Positions 26,930 to 38,400 of a stretch of DNA of 64,000 bases are shown piece after piece; the first letter of the stretch is position 1, and each line of letters opens with the position of its first letter. The notes beneath the pieces are model-generated. The model had not been told where the DNA came from and did not search any database. It worked only from the letters and a program-made list of their open reading frames with translations. Both the position numbers and the translations under genes were made by a program. Source of the stretch: Sisyra terminalis (lineage: Eukaryota > Arthropoda > Insecta > Neuroptera > Sisyridae); contig OY292274.1 of NCBI GenBank assembly GCA_958496175.1, forward strand, positions 62,754,630-62,818,629, in the 5' to 3' direction.

Positions 26930-29703
26930 CGATTTTCTTCCAAATTTTCTTCCAATTTTCCTTGAAATCAAAACTCATTTACCTGTGACAACTAAAAAAA
27001 ATTATAGGACATAAAGTTATAATTTTAATATATTTTCAATCTTATCTTTCTGTTTTATATATCAAATAAATTATGAACTGAACTTTTAGATGTGCAAGGA
27101 AAATTGAAGTTAAAACTTGGATACTACAAGTTGACATCAAACTTTAAGCATACTGAAAAAAATTGCATACATCTACTTATATTTTTCGTTCATTTTCAAT
27201 AACTTAAACCAAATAATTAGCTAGCAAAAATTTAGTAATTTGGGAAAATTTATCGTCCAATATGCTCAATAGTTTTGGGTCAATAACATTTCGTATACCA
27301 AAAACTTTCTTGACCTATTTCCAATCTTTGGTTTCAAACAATTTTCAACATTTCTATTGACCATAACTATCAAATTTCATATTCCCAAGTATTCAAATCT
27401 GATAAAGTTAGTGAAAATTTTTAAAATCACGTACCTAAATATAGTTTTGGATTTTCAAAACTCAAATGTTCTATACTAAAACGGGCAACAATGATTGTTT
27501 AAATTGAAAAATGTAAAACACTGCTTAATTCCATATGTTGACACCATAAACTGCACAATTTAACATTGCATTTTTATCCAAAGTGCCAAAAAAAAACAGA
27601 AAATTTGCATTTTCCAAGCAAATATATGTGGATATTTGTTTTAGAGAAATTACAGTTTCGGTACTCACCGGTCCCAAGTTGTCGATTTTCTTCTAAGTTT
27701 TTATATTTTCAATTTTTTCATTCTATTTTATATAACAAATAAATTATGTACTGAACTTTTAGATGTGCAAGGAAAATTACAAGTTGACATCAACAGTCTT
27801 AAGATATTTCGAAAAATTGCATACATCTACTTATATTTTTCATTCATTTTCAGTAACTTAAGCCAAATAATTAGCTAGCAAAAATTTAGTAACTTCAGAA
27901 AATTTATCTTCCAATATGCTCAATAGTTTTGGGTCAATAGCATTTCGTATACCAAAAACTTTTTGACCTATTTCTAATCTTTGATTTCAAACAATTTTCA
28001 ACATTCCTATTGACCATAACTATCAAATTCCATATTCCCAAATATTCAACTCTGGCAAAGTTAGTGAAAATTTTCAAAATCACGTAAGTACCTAATATTA
28101 GCATCGGATTTTCAAAACTAAAATGTTCTATAGTAAAACGGGCAACAATGATTGTTTAAATTGCAAAATGTAAAACACTGCTTAATTCCATATGTTGACA
28201 CCATAAAACTGCACAATTTAACATTGCATTTTTATTCATAGTGATAAAAAAAAAGAAAATTTTCATTTTCCAAGCAAATATATTTGGATATTTGTGTTAA
28301 AGAGATTAAAGTTTCAGTACTCACCGGTCCCAAGTTGTCGATTTTCTTCTAAATTTTCTTTTAGTTTTCTTTGAAATCAAAACACAATTTCCTATGACAA
28401 CTGGGAAAACTGCAAGACATATTTAAACTTTTATAATTATAATATATATATTCAATCTTAAATTTCTGTTTTATATCACTAATAAATTATGTTTTGAGCT
28501 TTTACATCAACAGTTTTAGGATATTTCGATAAATTGCATACATCTACTTATATTTTTCATTCATTTTAAATAACTTAAGCCAAATAATTAGCTAGCAAAA
28601 ATTTTGTAACTTCGGAAAATTTATCATCCAATATGCTCAGTAGTTTTGGGTCAATAGCATTTCGTATACCAAAAACTTTTTGACCTATTTCTAATCTTTG
28701 ATTTCAAACAATTTTCAACATTTCTATTGACCATAACTATCAAATTCCATATTCCCAAATATTCAACTCTGGCAAAGTTAGTGAAAATTTTCAAAATCAC
28801 GTACGTAAATTTAGCTTTGGATTTTCAAAACTTAAATGTTCCATATTAAAACGGGCAACAATGATTGTTTAAATTGAAAACTGTAAAACACTGCTTAATT
28901 CCATATGTTGACACCATAAAACTGCACAATTTAACATTGCATTTTTATTTAAAGTGCAAAAAAAAAAACAGAAAATTTACATTTTCCAAGCAAATATATG
29001 TGGATATTTGTTTTAGAGAAATTACAGTTTCAGTACTCACCGGTCCCAAGTTGTCGATTTTCTTCTAAGTTTTTATATTTTCAATAATATCTTTCTGTTT
29101 TATTAATCAAAAAAATTATGTACTGAACTTTTAGATGTGCAAGGAAAATTAAAGTTATGATACTACAACTTGACATCAACAGTTTTAGGATATTTCGAAA
29201 AATTGAATACATCTACTTATATTTTTCGTTCATTTTCAATAACTTAAATCAAAAAATTAGCTAGCAAAAATTTAGTGACTTCAGAAAATTTATCTTCCAA
29301 TATGCTCAGTAGTTTTGGTTCAATAGCATTTCGTATACCAAAAACTTTTTGACCTATTTCTAATCTTTGATTTCAAACAATTTTCAACATTCCTATTGAC
29401 CCAACTATCAAATTCCATATTCCCAAATATTCAACTCTGGCAAAGTTAGTGAAAATTTTCAAAATCACGTACGTAAATTTAGCTTTGGATTTTCAAAACT
29501 TAAATGTTCCATATTAAAACAGGCAACAATGATTGTTTAAATTGAAAACTGTAAAACACTGCTTAATTCCATATGTTGACAGCATAAAACTGCATAATTT
29601 AACTTTGCATTTTTATTTAAAGTGCAACAAAAAGGAAAATTTACATTTTCCAAGCAAATATATGTGGATATTTGTTTTAGAGAAATAAAAGTTTCGGTAC
29701 TCA
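26930..29703 (-). repeat. Four-unit tandem array at the start of amon intron 1
   Basis: The units are about 29,703-29,040, 29,039-28,324, 28,323-27,668 and 27,667-26,930 (656-738 bp each). They are alignable throughout and diverged by substitutions and small indels. On the minus strand the three units starting at 29,040, 28,324 and 27,668 are each preceded by 13 nt identical to the end of amon exon 1 (CAACTTGGGACCG), followed by donor GTGAGTAC. The duplicated segment was therefore the exon tail, the 5' splice site and the proximal intron. Each unit also has one CATATG (27,532; 28,189; 28,902; 29,570). Confidence 0.88.
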
Positions 29704-29704
29704 C

Positions 29705-29896
29705 CGGTCCCAAGTTGACAAAGCCATTGCGAACGGCAATCTCGTGGGCCACATTGTTGTCAACGTTTTGGCGGAATTTCACCAGAAAGCTATTTGTAAA
29801 CAAATCTTTTGCGAGGACATGGTGGTGTCCAAATAGTCCAAGAATCACACAAAGCAGGCGGAACGCCTCCCAGAATCGGGCATAGTGAATCGGCAT
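29705..29896 (-). CDS. amon: amontillado / PC2 proprotein convertase, coding exon 1
   Basis: These 64 codons run from ATG at 29,896 to donor CCG|GTGAGT and end in phase 0. The N-terminus MPIHYARFWEAFRLLCVILG is followed by a hydrophobic run to about residue 29, a good signal peptide for entry to the secretory pathway. Residues 30-64 (KDLFTNSFLVKFRQ, then HEIAVRNGFVNLGP) are the start of the PC2 prodomain and resemble PC2 more than furin. Exon 2 is at 2,434-2,538. The frame stays open 5' of this ATG to about 29,992, but those residues have no signal-peptide character, so the internal ATG was chosen. PC2 processes neuropeptide and hormone precursors in neuroendocrine cells and needs the 7B2 chaperone. 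Confidence 0.87.
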
Positions 29897-30200
29897 TAGA
29901 CAGGTGCGGATGTGACCGCAAACGTCCAATTTGTTATAAATTCTTGTGAATTTTGCGAGGACAAATGCGTCGTCGGTAGGTACTACGTACACGTCTTGTG
30001 ACGGACGGCAAATCTACTGCCACCTTGGCATATGGAACGGCGCGCTGCGTCTCCTGTGACGTCAGCCGCATTGATTTTCCCATCAGCCATGGATACAAGC
30101 GAGTTTTCCGCGCCGCACCCCACCCGCACCGTTCCCTACCTGATTTCCATTTTGTACCACATCATTCACTCATATGCCAAAATCGATTTCGATGAAAATG
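29897..30200 (-). promoter_or_regulatory. amon: Putative amon promoter and 5' leader
   Basis: This is the region just upstream of the amon start codon on the minus strand. It is visibly richer in GC and CpG than its surroundings. It contains a perfect cAMP-response palindrome TGACGTCA at 30,057-30,064, about 160 bp from the ATG. Two CATATG E-boxes lie at 30,029-30,034 and 30,171-30,176. CATATG is the preferred site of the DIMMED/Mist1 class of bHLH factors that drive the peptidergic programme. The transcription start is not determined, so the split between leader and promoter is unknown. Function is inferred. Confidence 0.5.
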
Positions 30201-30795
30201 TTCCATACTTCAACCACCATCCACACTTACCTACACAACAATATTATGATTTACTTATATGCTAACTTTTCTCCATATAAATTAATATGCATCACATATT
30301 CTCAACAAATTTTTACACTTTCCCTCCTTCCAAAATCGACAATCGCAAAAAACCAATTCAATAGTTGAAATAAAAAATGTTCTTATTTTACTCTACAAAA
30401 ACTATAATTTTACTCTTTCACCAATCTCAATAGAACTTAAAATATTGAATTTTCATAAACAGGTCAAGCACTAGTAAGCACTAGTGCGCTTTAACTTCCG
30501 GGTTTACAAATCTTCGATTTTTGGTTAAAATAGAATGGAAGAAGTTTAAATTGAATCAATTGACCAGTTTTAAATTTAATATATATTTTATGAACTTACA
30601 AATCACATTTTATACAATTGGGTTTGTGAAAAATTTTTTTTTTGTGATAAATGGAAAGATCATATATAAGTTTTATAGCAAAACTATTTTTTGTTTTTTT
30701 TTTCGCAATAATTTAAAAGTTATTTCAAAATAAAAATTAATTTTTGAATCTAGTACCGAAGAACCGACGACAGCTCCCGAACAAACCCGAGTGCG

Positions 30796-31229
30796 TGTGA
30801 CGTCATAATGTTAGTTGTCACTCACATTGCAGTTGATACAGAAATAATAAGTACAGTGTTTTGATTGATTTAATTCTGTTGTGATAGTTAATTATTGAAA
30901 TTTATATTGAAAATGTCGAACCTTAAAAGTTATCGTTCTTGTTTTGTACCATTATGTACGAATACTACAAAAACAACTCCTAACAAAATGTTTTTAAATT
31001 GGTTATTATAAATATATCAACAACAGGAATATTATCAGACTTTGCTTCTATAAATCCTTTATCACACATAGCTAATTGGAATCAACTAACGACTCGTTTT
31101 TTAGCAATAAATTTTCAATATTATTGTCTAGTCAAGTGTATTAGCTGTAAACGCTGTACTGTTATTAAATAGCTATAACACAAAATTAACATTGAGCCAG
31201 CCTCCCACGTATAACATTATGACGTCACA
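30796..31229 (+). mobile_element. THAP-domain fragment inside an inverted repeat (possible P-like remnant)
   Basis: TGTGACGTCATAATGTTA at 30,796-30,813 is matched by its exact reverse complement ending at 31,229. Between them, an ATG at 30,914 opens a short frame starting MSNLKSYRSCFVPLC. It has the C-x4-C and spacing of the start of a THAP zinc finger, as in P-element transposases and THAP host proteins. The frame stops after about 32 codons and the second half of the finger (C-x2-H) is absent. No target duplication was found at these limits, so the true ends may lie elsewhere. Confidence 0.5.
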
Positions 31230-31568
31230 ACTATGGTGACCACTCATGGCGCGTTTATAGTCACGTGATTTTTTTTTAAATTTTTTATCGTTTATAATTA
31301 ATTAAAAAAAAATTTTTAAGTTTTTTGCATTAAATATCAATATTATAAATAATAAAGTTTTAAAATACATGAAAAAAATCAATAATTTTTTTTTCAAAAT
31401 CCCAACTGCACTTTATTCTGTACGATTTTGCTAAGATGCTAAGATTCTTTAAGCTTTTCTTTTAGACGAAAACAAATTCTTATCTCCACAAATTATTATC
31501 GAAACTGCACAATCAGTGCAGTGGTAATTTTCAACGTTTTTCGTCATTTTCGTCGTTTTGGATACTTA

Positions 31569-32390
31569 TTAGGGTGTTTTTTTTTTTGGGACTATTTTTT
31601 TTTTTGCTCCCATGCCGAAATTTTGTTGGAAATACTTCAATAAAAAAATCCCTGAAAGTTTGAGCTCTTAATATTAATATTAAGTACTCGCTCACAGCGT
31701 ATGAATATTTTCCATTTAAAATACACGTAAACTTTGATTTTTTTTTTTAAATTTTTATAGCTTAGCGACATTTTATGGTATCGCCTCGCTCAAAGTCGGG
31801 AATTTTTTACAATTGTATGCTCTACAAAAGTGTCTATTGCGGTAAAATCGTAATTTACACGGGCGAGGTAGTACGGGTCACTAAACCTAGATTTTTCATA
31901 GAATTCTCGTTTTTCTCTCGGTAACTCATGAATTACAAGACCTATAGAAAAAATGTTAATTTCAAATTTATAGGAAATTTAATTTCCTACAAAAAAGTTC
32001 CAGAAAACCAAATTGCTAAGATCGATATTTCTCGAGATATTGAGCCTTGAATTTCTCTTACTATAAAATTTTTACGGAATATTGAGTAAAATTTAAGAAA
32101 ATATTGATTTTTTATTCCTTATTAAAAAAGGCACTTTTGTAGAGCATACAATTGTAAAAAAAATCCGACTTTGAGCGAGGCGATACCATAAAATGCTGCT
32201 AAGCTATAAAAATTTAAAAAAAAAATCAAAGTTTACGTGTATTTTAAATGGAAAATATTCACACGCTGTGAGCGAGTACGTAATATTAATATTAAGAGCT
32301 CAAACTTTCAGGGATTTTTTTTTGAAGTATTTCCAACAATATTTCGGCATGGGAGCAAAAAAAAATAGTCCCAAAAAAAAAATACCCTAA
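31569..32390. mobile_element. Foldback element FB3 with TA target duplication (822 bp)
   Basis: The ends are TTAGGGTG and ATACCCTAA, flanked by TA at 31,567-31,568 and 32,391-32,392. The arms mirror each other over most of the length, for example TTTTATGGTATCGCCTCGCT and its complement. Both arms carry TTAATATTAATATTAAG next to GAGCTC, a block also present in FB2. No ORF of interest. The TTAGGG end is part of the terminal repeat and is not telomeric. Confidence 0.82.
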
Positions 32391-33040
32391 TAACTATACG
32401 TAGTTAACCTTAAGAAAATTAGCTGGAAAAACTTATTCAATTTCTGCAATCAATGATTCAACCGTATTCCTCCTCTTCGCCAAGTCTTAACGATGTAAAA
32501 TGTCATTTAATCTCCCATTTACATTTTTGCATTGAAAGGAATCTTCAATTACATGTTTTTCAATAAAAAAACGCCCATTCATGAATAAATCTTGAGTTGG
32601 CAAATAAAAAATTATTGCCAATCATCAAATTAAATGATGATACTGACATCTTATTAAAAATTTGCATACTTCAACTCGTTTTTTTTAATTAATATTTCTT
32701 TTACTGAGTAAAAAAAAATAATTGTTTAAAACTTAGTGATTATAATGTTGAATTTATTTTCCAATTTAATCAAATACGATCCTGAAATTGAGAGTGTGGT
32801 TTGGTGGTCGGATTCCTGCCGATCCTCCTACTATCATACCGTTATATCGTATAATGAACATGATGCTTTTATTTATATCTGTAATGGATATCACTCAAGA
32901 GATTAACTGACGACTACGCATCAAGTTATGGTTTAAAACGAAATAAGCTGATAACTATTTGTTTCTGTCGGATAACAAATTGGGAATTTGGTACAGGATG
33001 TTCCGAAATTGCACCCTAAAAGCAATCTAGAACTCGTATT
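32391..33040. other. Intergenic, nothing recognised
   Basis: AT-rich sequence between two foldback elements. I see no coding region, RNA gene or repeat that I can support. Confidence 0.6.
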
Positions 33041-34618
33041 GGGTCAGTCCAATTCAGTCGGTCCAGCACTGGTCGCTTGATTATTTTTTTTTATTCAGAT
33101 TTTTTTTTTTTTTTTGGGGGGATCACCCCAACATGTTGGTACTTCAAATTCATCATTATTTTAATTTTATTGTTTTTAGTTTTCCAACGGTGGTTATATT
33201 AGTTTTACTAGGCGCAGATATTTTCGCAGTTTTAAGGGTTTGCGGAAACTTGATTATCTCAAGCCCTATTTGTCTTATCAAAATGAAACTAAAAGCAGTG
33301 TGTTCATAAAAATATAAGCTATAAGGTTGTAATGAAACGTTTTCACCTCAATGCAATTCTAAGGGGTGAAATTTCAGCCTAAATTTTTAGCTCTCATTTG
33401 TAGAAACTCCAAAATTCACGGAAAATTTGTGAAGGAAGGAAAAGAGTCTACACGTTAAAACTTTTTTTACAAACAATTAGATGCTAGTTGTACTCAAAAA
33501 TAAAATTTGAAGTGTTAGACTTTAAGCCTTTTTAAAGTAAAAAATAACAAAATTTGGAAATTTTCAAAATTTGCAATTTTCTGAGCTCAATATCTCTGGT
33601 GGAGGACCAGATAAAAATTTGAAATATCACCTCATTATAGTACTGTATGATAGTATTATGCAACTAAAATTTGGAGTTTGAGATTTGACGAGGAGCAGAG
33701 GTATTGCAAGCACAAAATGTCAAAGCTTTTTGTCGAACACCAAGATTAGTTGATGACTATGGGTACGTACATACATTATTAGCTTGCAGAAGGAAGTATA
33801 TGTTTTAAATTTAAGATATGAATAACAATTAGCCCAGAGTATATGTTGTTTTGTGTAAAATACCCTTTTCGCCAAGTATATGTCACATATTAAATGGTTA
33901 AATACATTATATTCACCTACTGAAAGTATGCATTATTTTGGCATTTTGTGCTTGCAATACCTCTGCTCCTAGTCAAATCTCAAACTCCAAATTTTAGATG
34001 CATAATACTATTATACAGTACTATAATGTAGTGATATTTCAGATTTTTATCTGGTCCCCCACCAGAGATATTGAACTCAGAAAATTGCAAATTTTGAAAA
34101 TTACCAAATTTTGTTATTTTTTTTTTTAAAAAGGCTTAAAGTCTCAGACTTCAAATTTTGTGTTTGAATACAACGAGTACCTAGTTGTTAGTAAAAAAAG
34201 TTTTAACGTGTAGACTCTTTTCCTTCCTTCACAATCTTTCCGTGAAATTTGGAGTTTTTACAAATGAGAGCTAAAAATTTAGGCTTATATTTCACCCCTT
34301 AGAATTACATTGAGGTGAAAACGTCTTATTACAATCTTATAGTTTATATTTTCATGAACACACTGCTTTTTGTTTCGTTTTGATAGGACAAATACGGCGT
34401 GGGATAATCAAGTTTCCGCAAACCATTAAAAGTGCGAAAATGTCTGCGCCTAGTCAAACTTATATGGCCACCACTGGAAAACTAAAAACAATAAAATCAA
34501 AATAATGATGATTTTGAACTACCAACATGTTGGGGTGATAGCATACAAAAAAAATTTTTTTTAAACTGGTCGAGCATCCATTTCATTTATTTTTGTACCA
34601 CTTTATTTGGACTGACCC
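33041..34618. mobile_element. Long foldback element FB1, copy 2 (1.58 kb)
   Basis: The ends are GGGTCAGTCCAA and its complement, with TATT on both sides (33,037-33,040 and 34,619-34,622). The two arms of about 650 bp mirror each other around a central region of roughly 230 bp. It matches the copy at 5,585-7,690 along its full length, except that the left-arm duplication is absent here. This is probably the ancestral form. Non-coding. Confidence 0.85.
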
Positions 34619-35460
34619 TATTTCTTCCAATTTTCCACAACAAAAATCATGCAAAGATTTGTTACTAATTAGCAGGTGTAAATTGGAAATTTGTTTCTTT
34701 CTTTTTATTAAGAAATGTAAATATCTGTCCTTAATTTGGCATTAAAATTATTTTAATTCCAAACTAGAAATTTAAGGAACAGAATATATTTTTTATCTAT
34801 ATAAACAAACTTGGCAAAACTAAAATGTCTTCTATTTGTATTTATGTGCCATTTGTTGTTTAGAACTCATATAAGTCCTTTGAGTATACAGTGCAAAGAA
34901 GACATATCAAAGTAGAAAAATTTCTTTGATATATATTTATTATCATTTAGTTTTGAAGTATAGAATTTAAAAGCAAATGCTTTGAAAACTGTGTTATATT
35001 ATTCGTACGACTATGAAACATCCTGTATATTTATATCGATATCAAATTACGAATGGAAATTTACTGGAAACTGTCTAACTATTTTAAGAATAAACGAGGA
35101 ACTTTCAGGAGCTACTTTAGTGGGTTCCGGATTCAATTATAGTTTGTTTTTTTTTTTTTTAATTTAAACAAGCAACGATTAGATTTATAATTTTATTTGA
35201 TTAAAAAAATCAATCAAAACTATTCTACAAAAATTGAATACATTTTTCAATAGTTATTTTAAATTTATACAGGTAAAAGGAAAGTATAATGCATTTACAC
35301 TCTTATAACATTTAAACTAAAGAAGCACATTCTTATACTTAATTGTTAAAAGGTACAAACTTTAAATATCTAACATTATTGTGATCCAATTAACATCGAT
35401 GGCATAACTAACTTAAATAAAATTAACTAATGAAAACATTTATTTTCAAGTATTTATCGA
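34619..35460. other. Intergenic, nothing recognised
   Basis: AT-rich sequence between foldback element FB1 copy 2 and the 3' end of the gustatory receptor gene. Part of it will be the receptor 3' untranslated region. No other feature is supported. Confidence 0.6.
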
Positions 35461-38400
35461 TTAGGATAAAATTACTAAGTAAGTTGTAACCGCTCCAATA
35501 ATCTGAAATCAAAAAAAAAAATACTTAGTTACAAAAAGTCATTTTTATATTTTAAAATTTTAAACGAAAATCTTTTCCCTTTTAAATTTAACATCCCATA
35601 ATCCTTAACTATTGACAATCCTAGAAAGCTTTTTTTTCCGCATAGCTTAAAATTTCCCAGAACAATTTACAGAATTTTGAAAATGTTTGATCTTAAACAA
35701 AATCGAAAAATCTTTCTAACAACAAATCTCTGCTCTTATAGAGCTTTTCATTATATATCTAAGTATACCAATTTCTTTTATATCTTTTATGAGATATTTT
35801 TACCAAAATGGTAATGATTGGAAAAATCAATGTTGAGATTTCAAAGTAAATGCAAATTCAAAGATACCTGAGGGTGGAAATCTAAAATTTTCTTCTCTTA
35901 TTTTTTTTTAATTGTTATTTACCGTTGCTTTATAACTGCTAAAATCTTTAGCGACTGCAGTTGATAAAAATTCGTAATCGAAAAATATTAAAGATTTGCT
36001 CGATTCAAGAATTGAACCTAGTACTTACCACTTTTGGTTACCTAAACCTAGGCTTCTCAAAAATTTGTTGATACACATTTGAAAAATCATTGAAACAATA
36101 GTAATAATTACAAATGTTTGTCACATTTGAACTATTAATTGTTGTTTTGTAATCATTAACGTAATTTTCATTAACCGAAATGTTATAAAACTAGTACCGA
36201 AAATTTAGAAAAGTCTCAGTTACCCTACTTTTATTTAAAGAACCGGAATTAATTGAAAGATTAGTTGGTCAATTTTTAATTAATTGTGCACTAAAAGAGA
36301 GAATTTAACGAGAAAAGAGATTATTTATAACTTCACGAAATGGCTAACAAAGGAAATTCTAGAAAAACAAGATGGTGTTGTCCAAATATTTGAATTGCAA
36401 CTTCAACTATGCTTTCTAGCAGTAGCGTAGCTACCTAGGGGCTAGGCGGGGCAGTACCCCGGGGCCCTAAAGCTCAAGGGGACCTCCAATCCTTACCAGA
36501 AATCTTGATCGAACTGAACTTTTGGAAATTCAGTTGGAAGTTCATCAATTATGTAAGGAAATAATGAGCAAATATTTAGTGCTAGAATGCGACCTAACGG
36601 AAGTATTTACAGTAATGTTAATATTCTTTACAATTCCTGTCACTTCTGCAGCAGCTAAAAGGTCATTTAGCAAATTAAAAATAATAACAAATCATTTAAC
36701 AAATAATATGGGCCAAACTCAACTCCGATATTTATCGCTAATAGCAATTGAAAACAAAACCGCATCAAGCCTGGATTTAAACGAAGTCATTAATACTTTT
36801 GCAAAAACTAAAGCTAGGAAAAATTGTAAATATAATTGTTGTTTAGTCAGTTGGTAGGTCCGATCTTTATATAATAAACCCTTGAATTTTCTTTATTTCG
36901 TATTATTAGCCAAACTTACACCAGGTATTAATTGTAATTTATGTTGTTACTGTATAATATTTTTAATACCTGCCCTACAGTGCACAAAAAAAAGCTTAAG
37001 TAGCTTAGCATTTTTAAAGTATTTGTAAATTTCATATTTTTATTTGATAAAACCTAATCAGTTTGCATAGCAGTGGGACCCCATTTTTTAAATTGCCCCA
37101 GGGCCCTTGGTTACCTAGCTACGCCACTGCTTTCTAGTTCTATTTTCTAAGATTGCATAAAGGTAATCAAACGGTTCGATATCATACGCGGTTCCTTTTC
37201 GGTTTTCGAACATAGTACCGAATTGTCAGCGTTTTTGATGAATCGTTCAAGCATTGCAAAGTTTTCGGAAATCAGACAATAAAATTATAATTGTTCAAAA
37301 GGAATATTTGTGAAATCCGCTTTTACCATTTGCAGAAGTAAACAATTGATATCAAACAATCCATAGAGAGAAAAGCTCAAAATTTGAGGCTCCAAACTCG
37401 TTGTAACTTCAAGAATCTGAAACCAATAAAAAGCTTTTATTAACTTTGTACTAACATATTTTTCATTTTTAGGTTCACCAAATTTTTGACTTTCAACGAT
37501 GATGTAGCAAAAGTAATCTCATAAATCCACGCTTTGGTCAACCAACTTTCATCCAACAATTGCTGGGACACAACTGTTATCAAAATGACTCTCAACAATG
37601 CATAAAAAAGGCTCATCAATGGAATCACAATAAACTCAATATTATAAATTTTCGTTAAATCCTCAGTGAAGACAAAATCATACAAGCAATAGTACAACGA
37701 ACAGAATATCACAAAGACTGCATTTCCCAAATTGAATAACACGTAAAACGTATACCAATGCCGAATTTGTTTAAATATCTCAAATAACATACAATAAATC
37801 TTACGGATTTCAATCAAAGATTCGGTCAAAATTTTATTATTCCCATCATAAATTATCATCAAATTGGTTTTCTGGCTACAAAATTGTTTAAGCCATTCGC
37901 TAATTGAATGAAAGTAAATTTTCAATGACAAAATATATGTGCACAATTGTATTGTATGCAACAATAGCATTTGTGTGGGAAAAAAATTTACAAACCAATG
38001 CAGTGAACATTGCAAAAAATTGGAATCCCACAAAACGAAAATATAAAAGTTTAATATACCAATCCACATCAAAATCAAAACGGATATTAGAATAACGACA
38101 ATGTTTAAGAGCAATTTATAATTCCACTTCCAATGAGAATTTCGTTGCATATATTTTTCAATTTCAATCAAATCCATAACAATTTTTCTGGTGTGCTTTT
38201 GATTGAGATGTGAACCAACAACGATAACCAACATTGTTAACGAATTAAAATAAATTTCCATATTTCGCAGTAAGTGTATGACGAATTTTTTGTTATTCAA
38301 AAATTTGGTAGGGTTTTCAAGTGTTGCGATCAAAACACTTCCAACTAGTACAATTAAAACATAAAGTTTAAAACAATACGAAACGATAGTGGTTTTTCGA

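Larger units (their letters stand above)
2539..29704 (-). other. amon: amontillado intron 1 (27.2 kb), transposon-rich
   Basis: The intron is bounded by donor GTGAGT just below 29,705 and acceptor TTCCAG ending at 2539 (minus strand). It contains a Jockey remnant, another non-LTR remnant, three Mutator-like MITEs, one hAT derivative, three long foldback elements, dispersed repeats and a four-unit tandem array next to exon 1. I saw no host exon inside it, although small alternative exons cannot be excluded. The unassigned stretches of more than 300 bp are AT-rich with no feature I can support: about 4,085-5,584, 7,695-9,980, 11,480-13,250, 16,130-17,400, 18,345-19,590, 20,519-22,726 and 24,158-26,929. 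Confidence 0.82.

Noticed and set aside
26930..29703. Regular repeats as a CRISPR array or satellite
   Set aside because: The units are about 660-740 bp, lie in a eukaryotic intron, have no short repeat/spacer design and contain exon-tail copies.
29998..30368. Overlapping plus-strand frames (60-77 codons) beside amon exon 1
   Set aside because: Three overlapping frames share the same DNA, none resembles a protein, and the GC-richer leader of amon explains the lack of stops.
30798..31227. Two further TGACGTCA sites (30,798 and 31,220) as amon promoter CRE elements
   Set aside because: They are the mirrored ends of one inverted repeat around a THAP fragment, so transposon ends explain them better.
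31569..31576. TTAGGG at the left and CCCTAA at the right of FB3 as telomere-like sequence
   Set aside because: Single occurrences forming exact terminal inverted repeats with TA duplication; no tandem TTAGG/TTAGGG array.
37904..38095. Plus-strand 63-codon frame
   Set aside because: It is antisense to a conserved transmembrane region of the gustatory receptor and has no similarity of its own.
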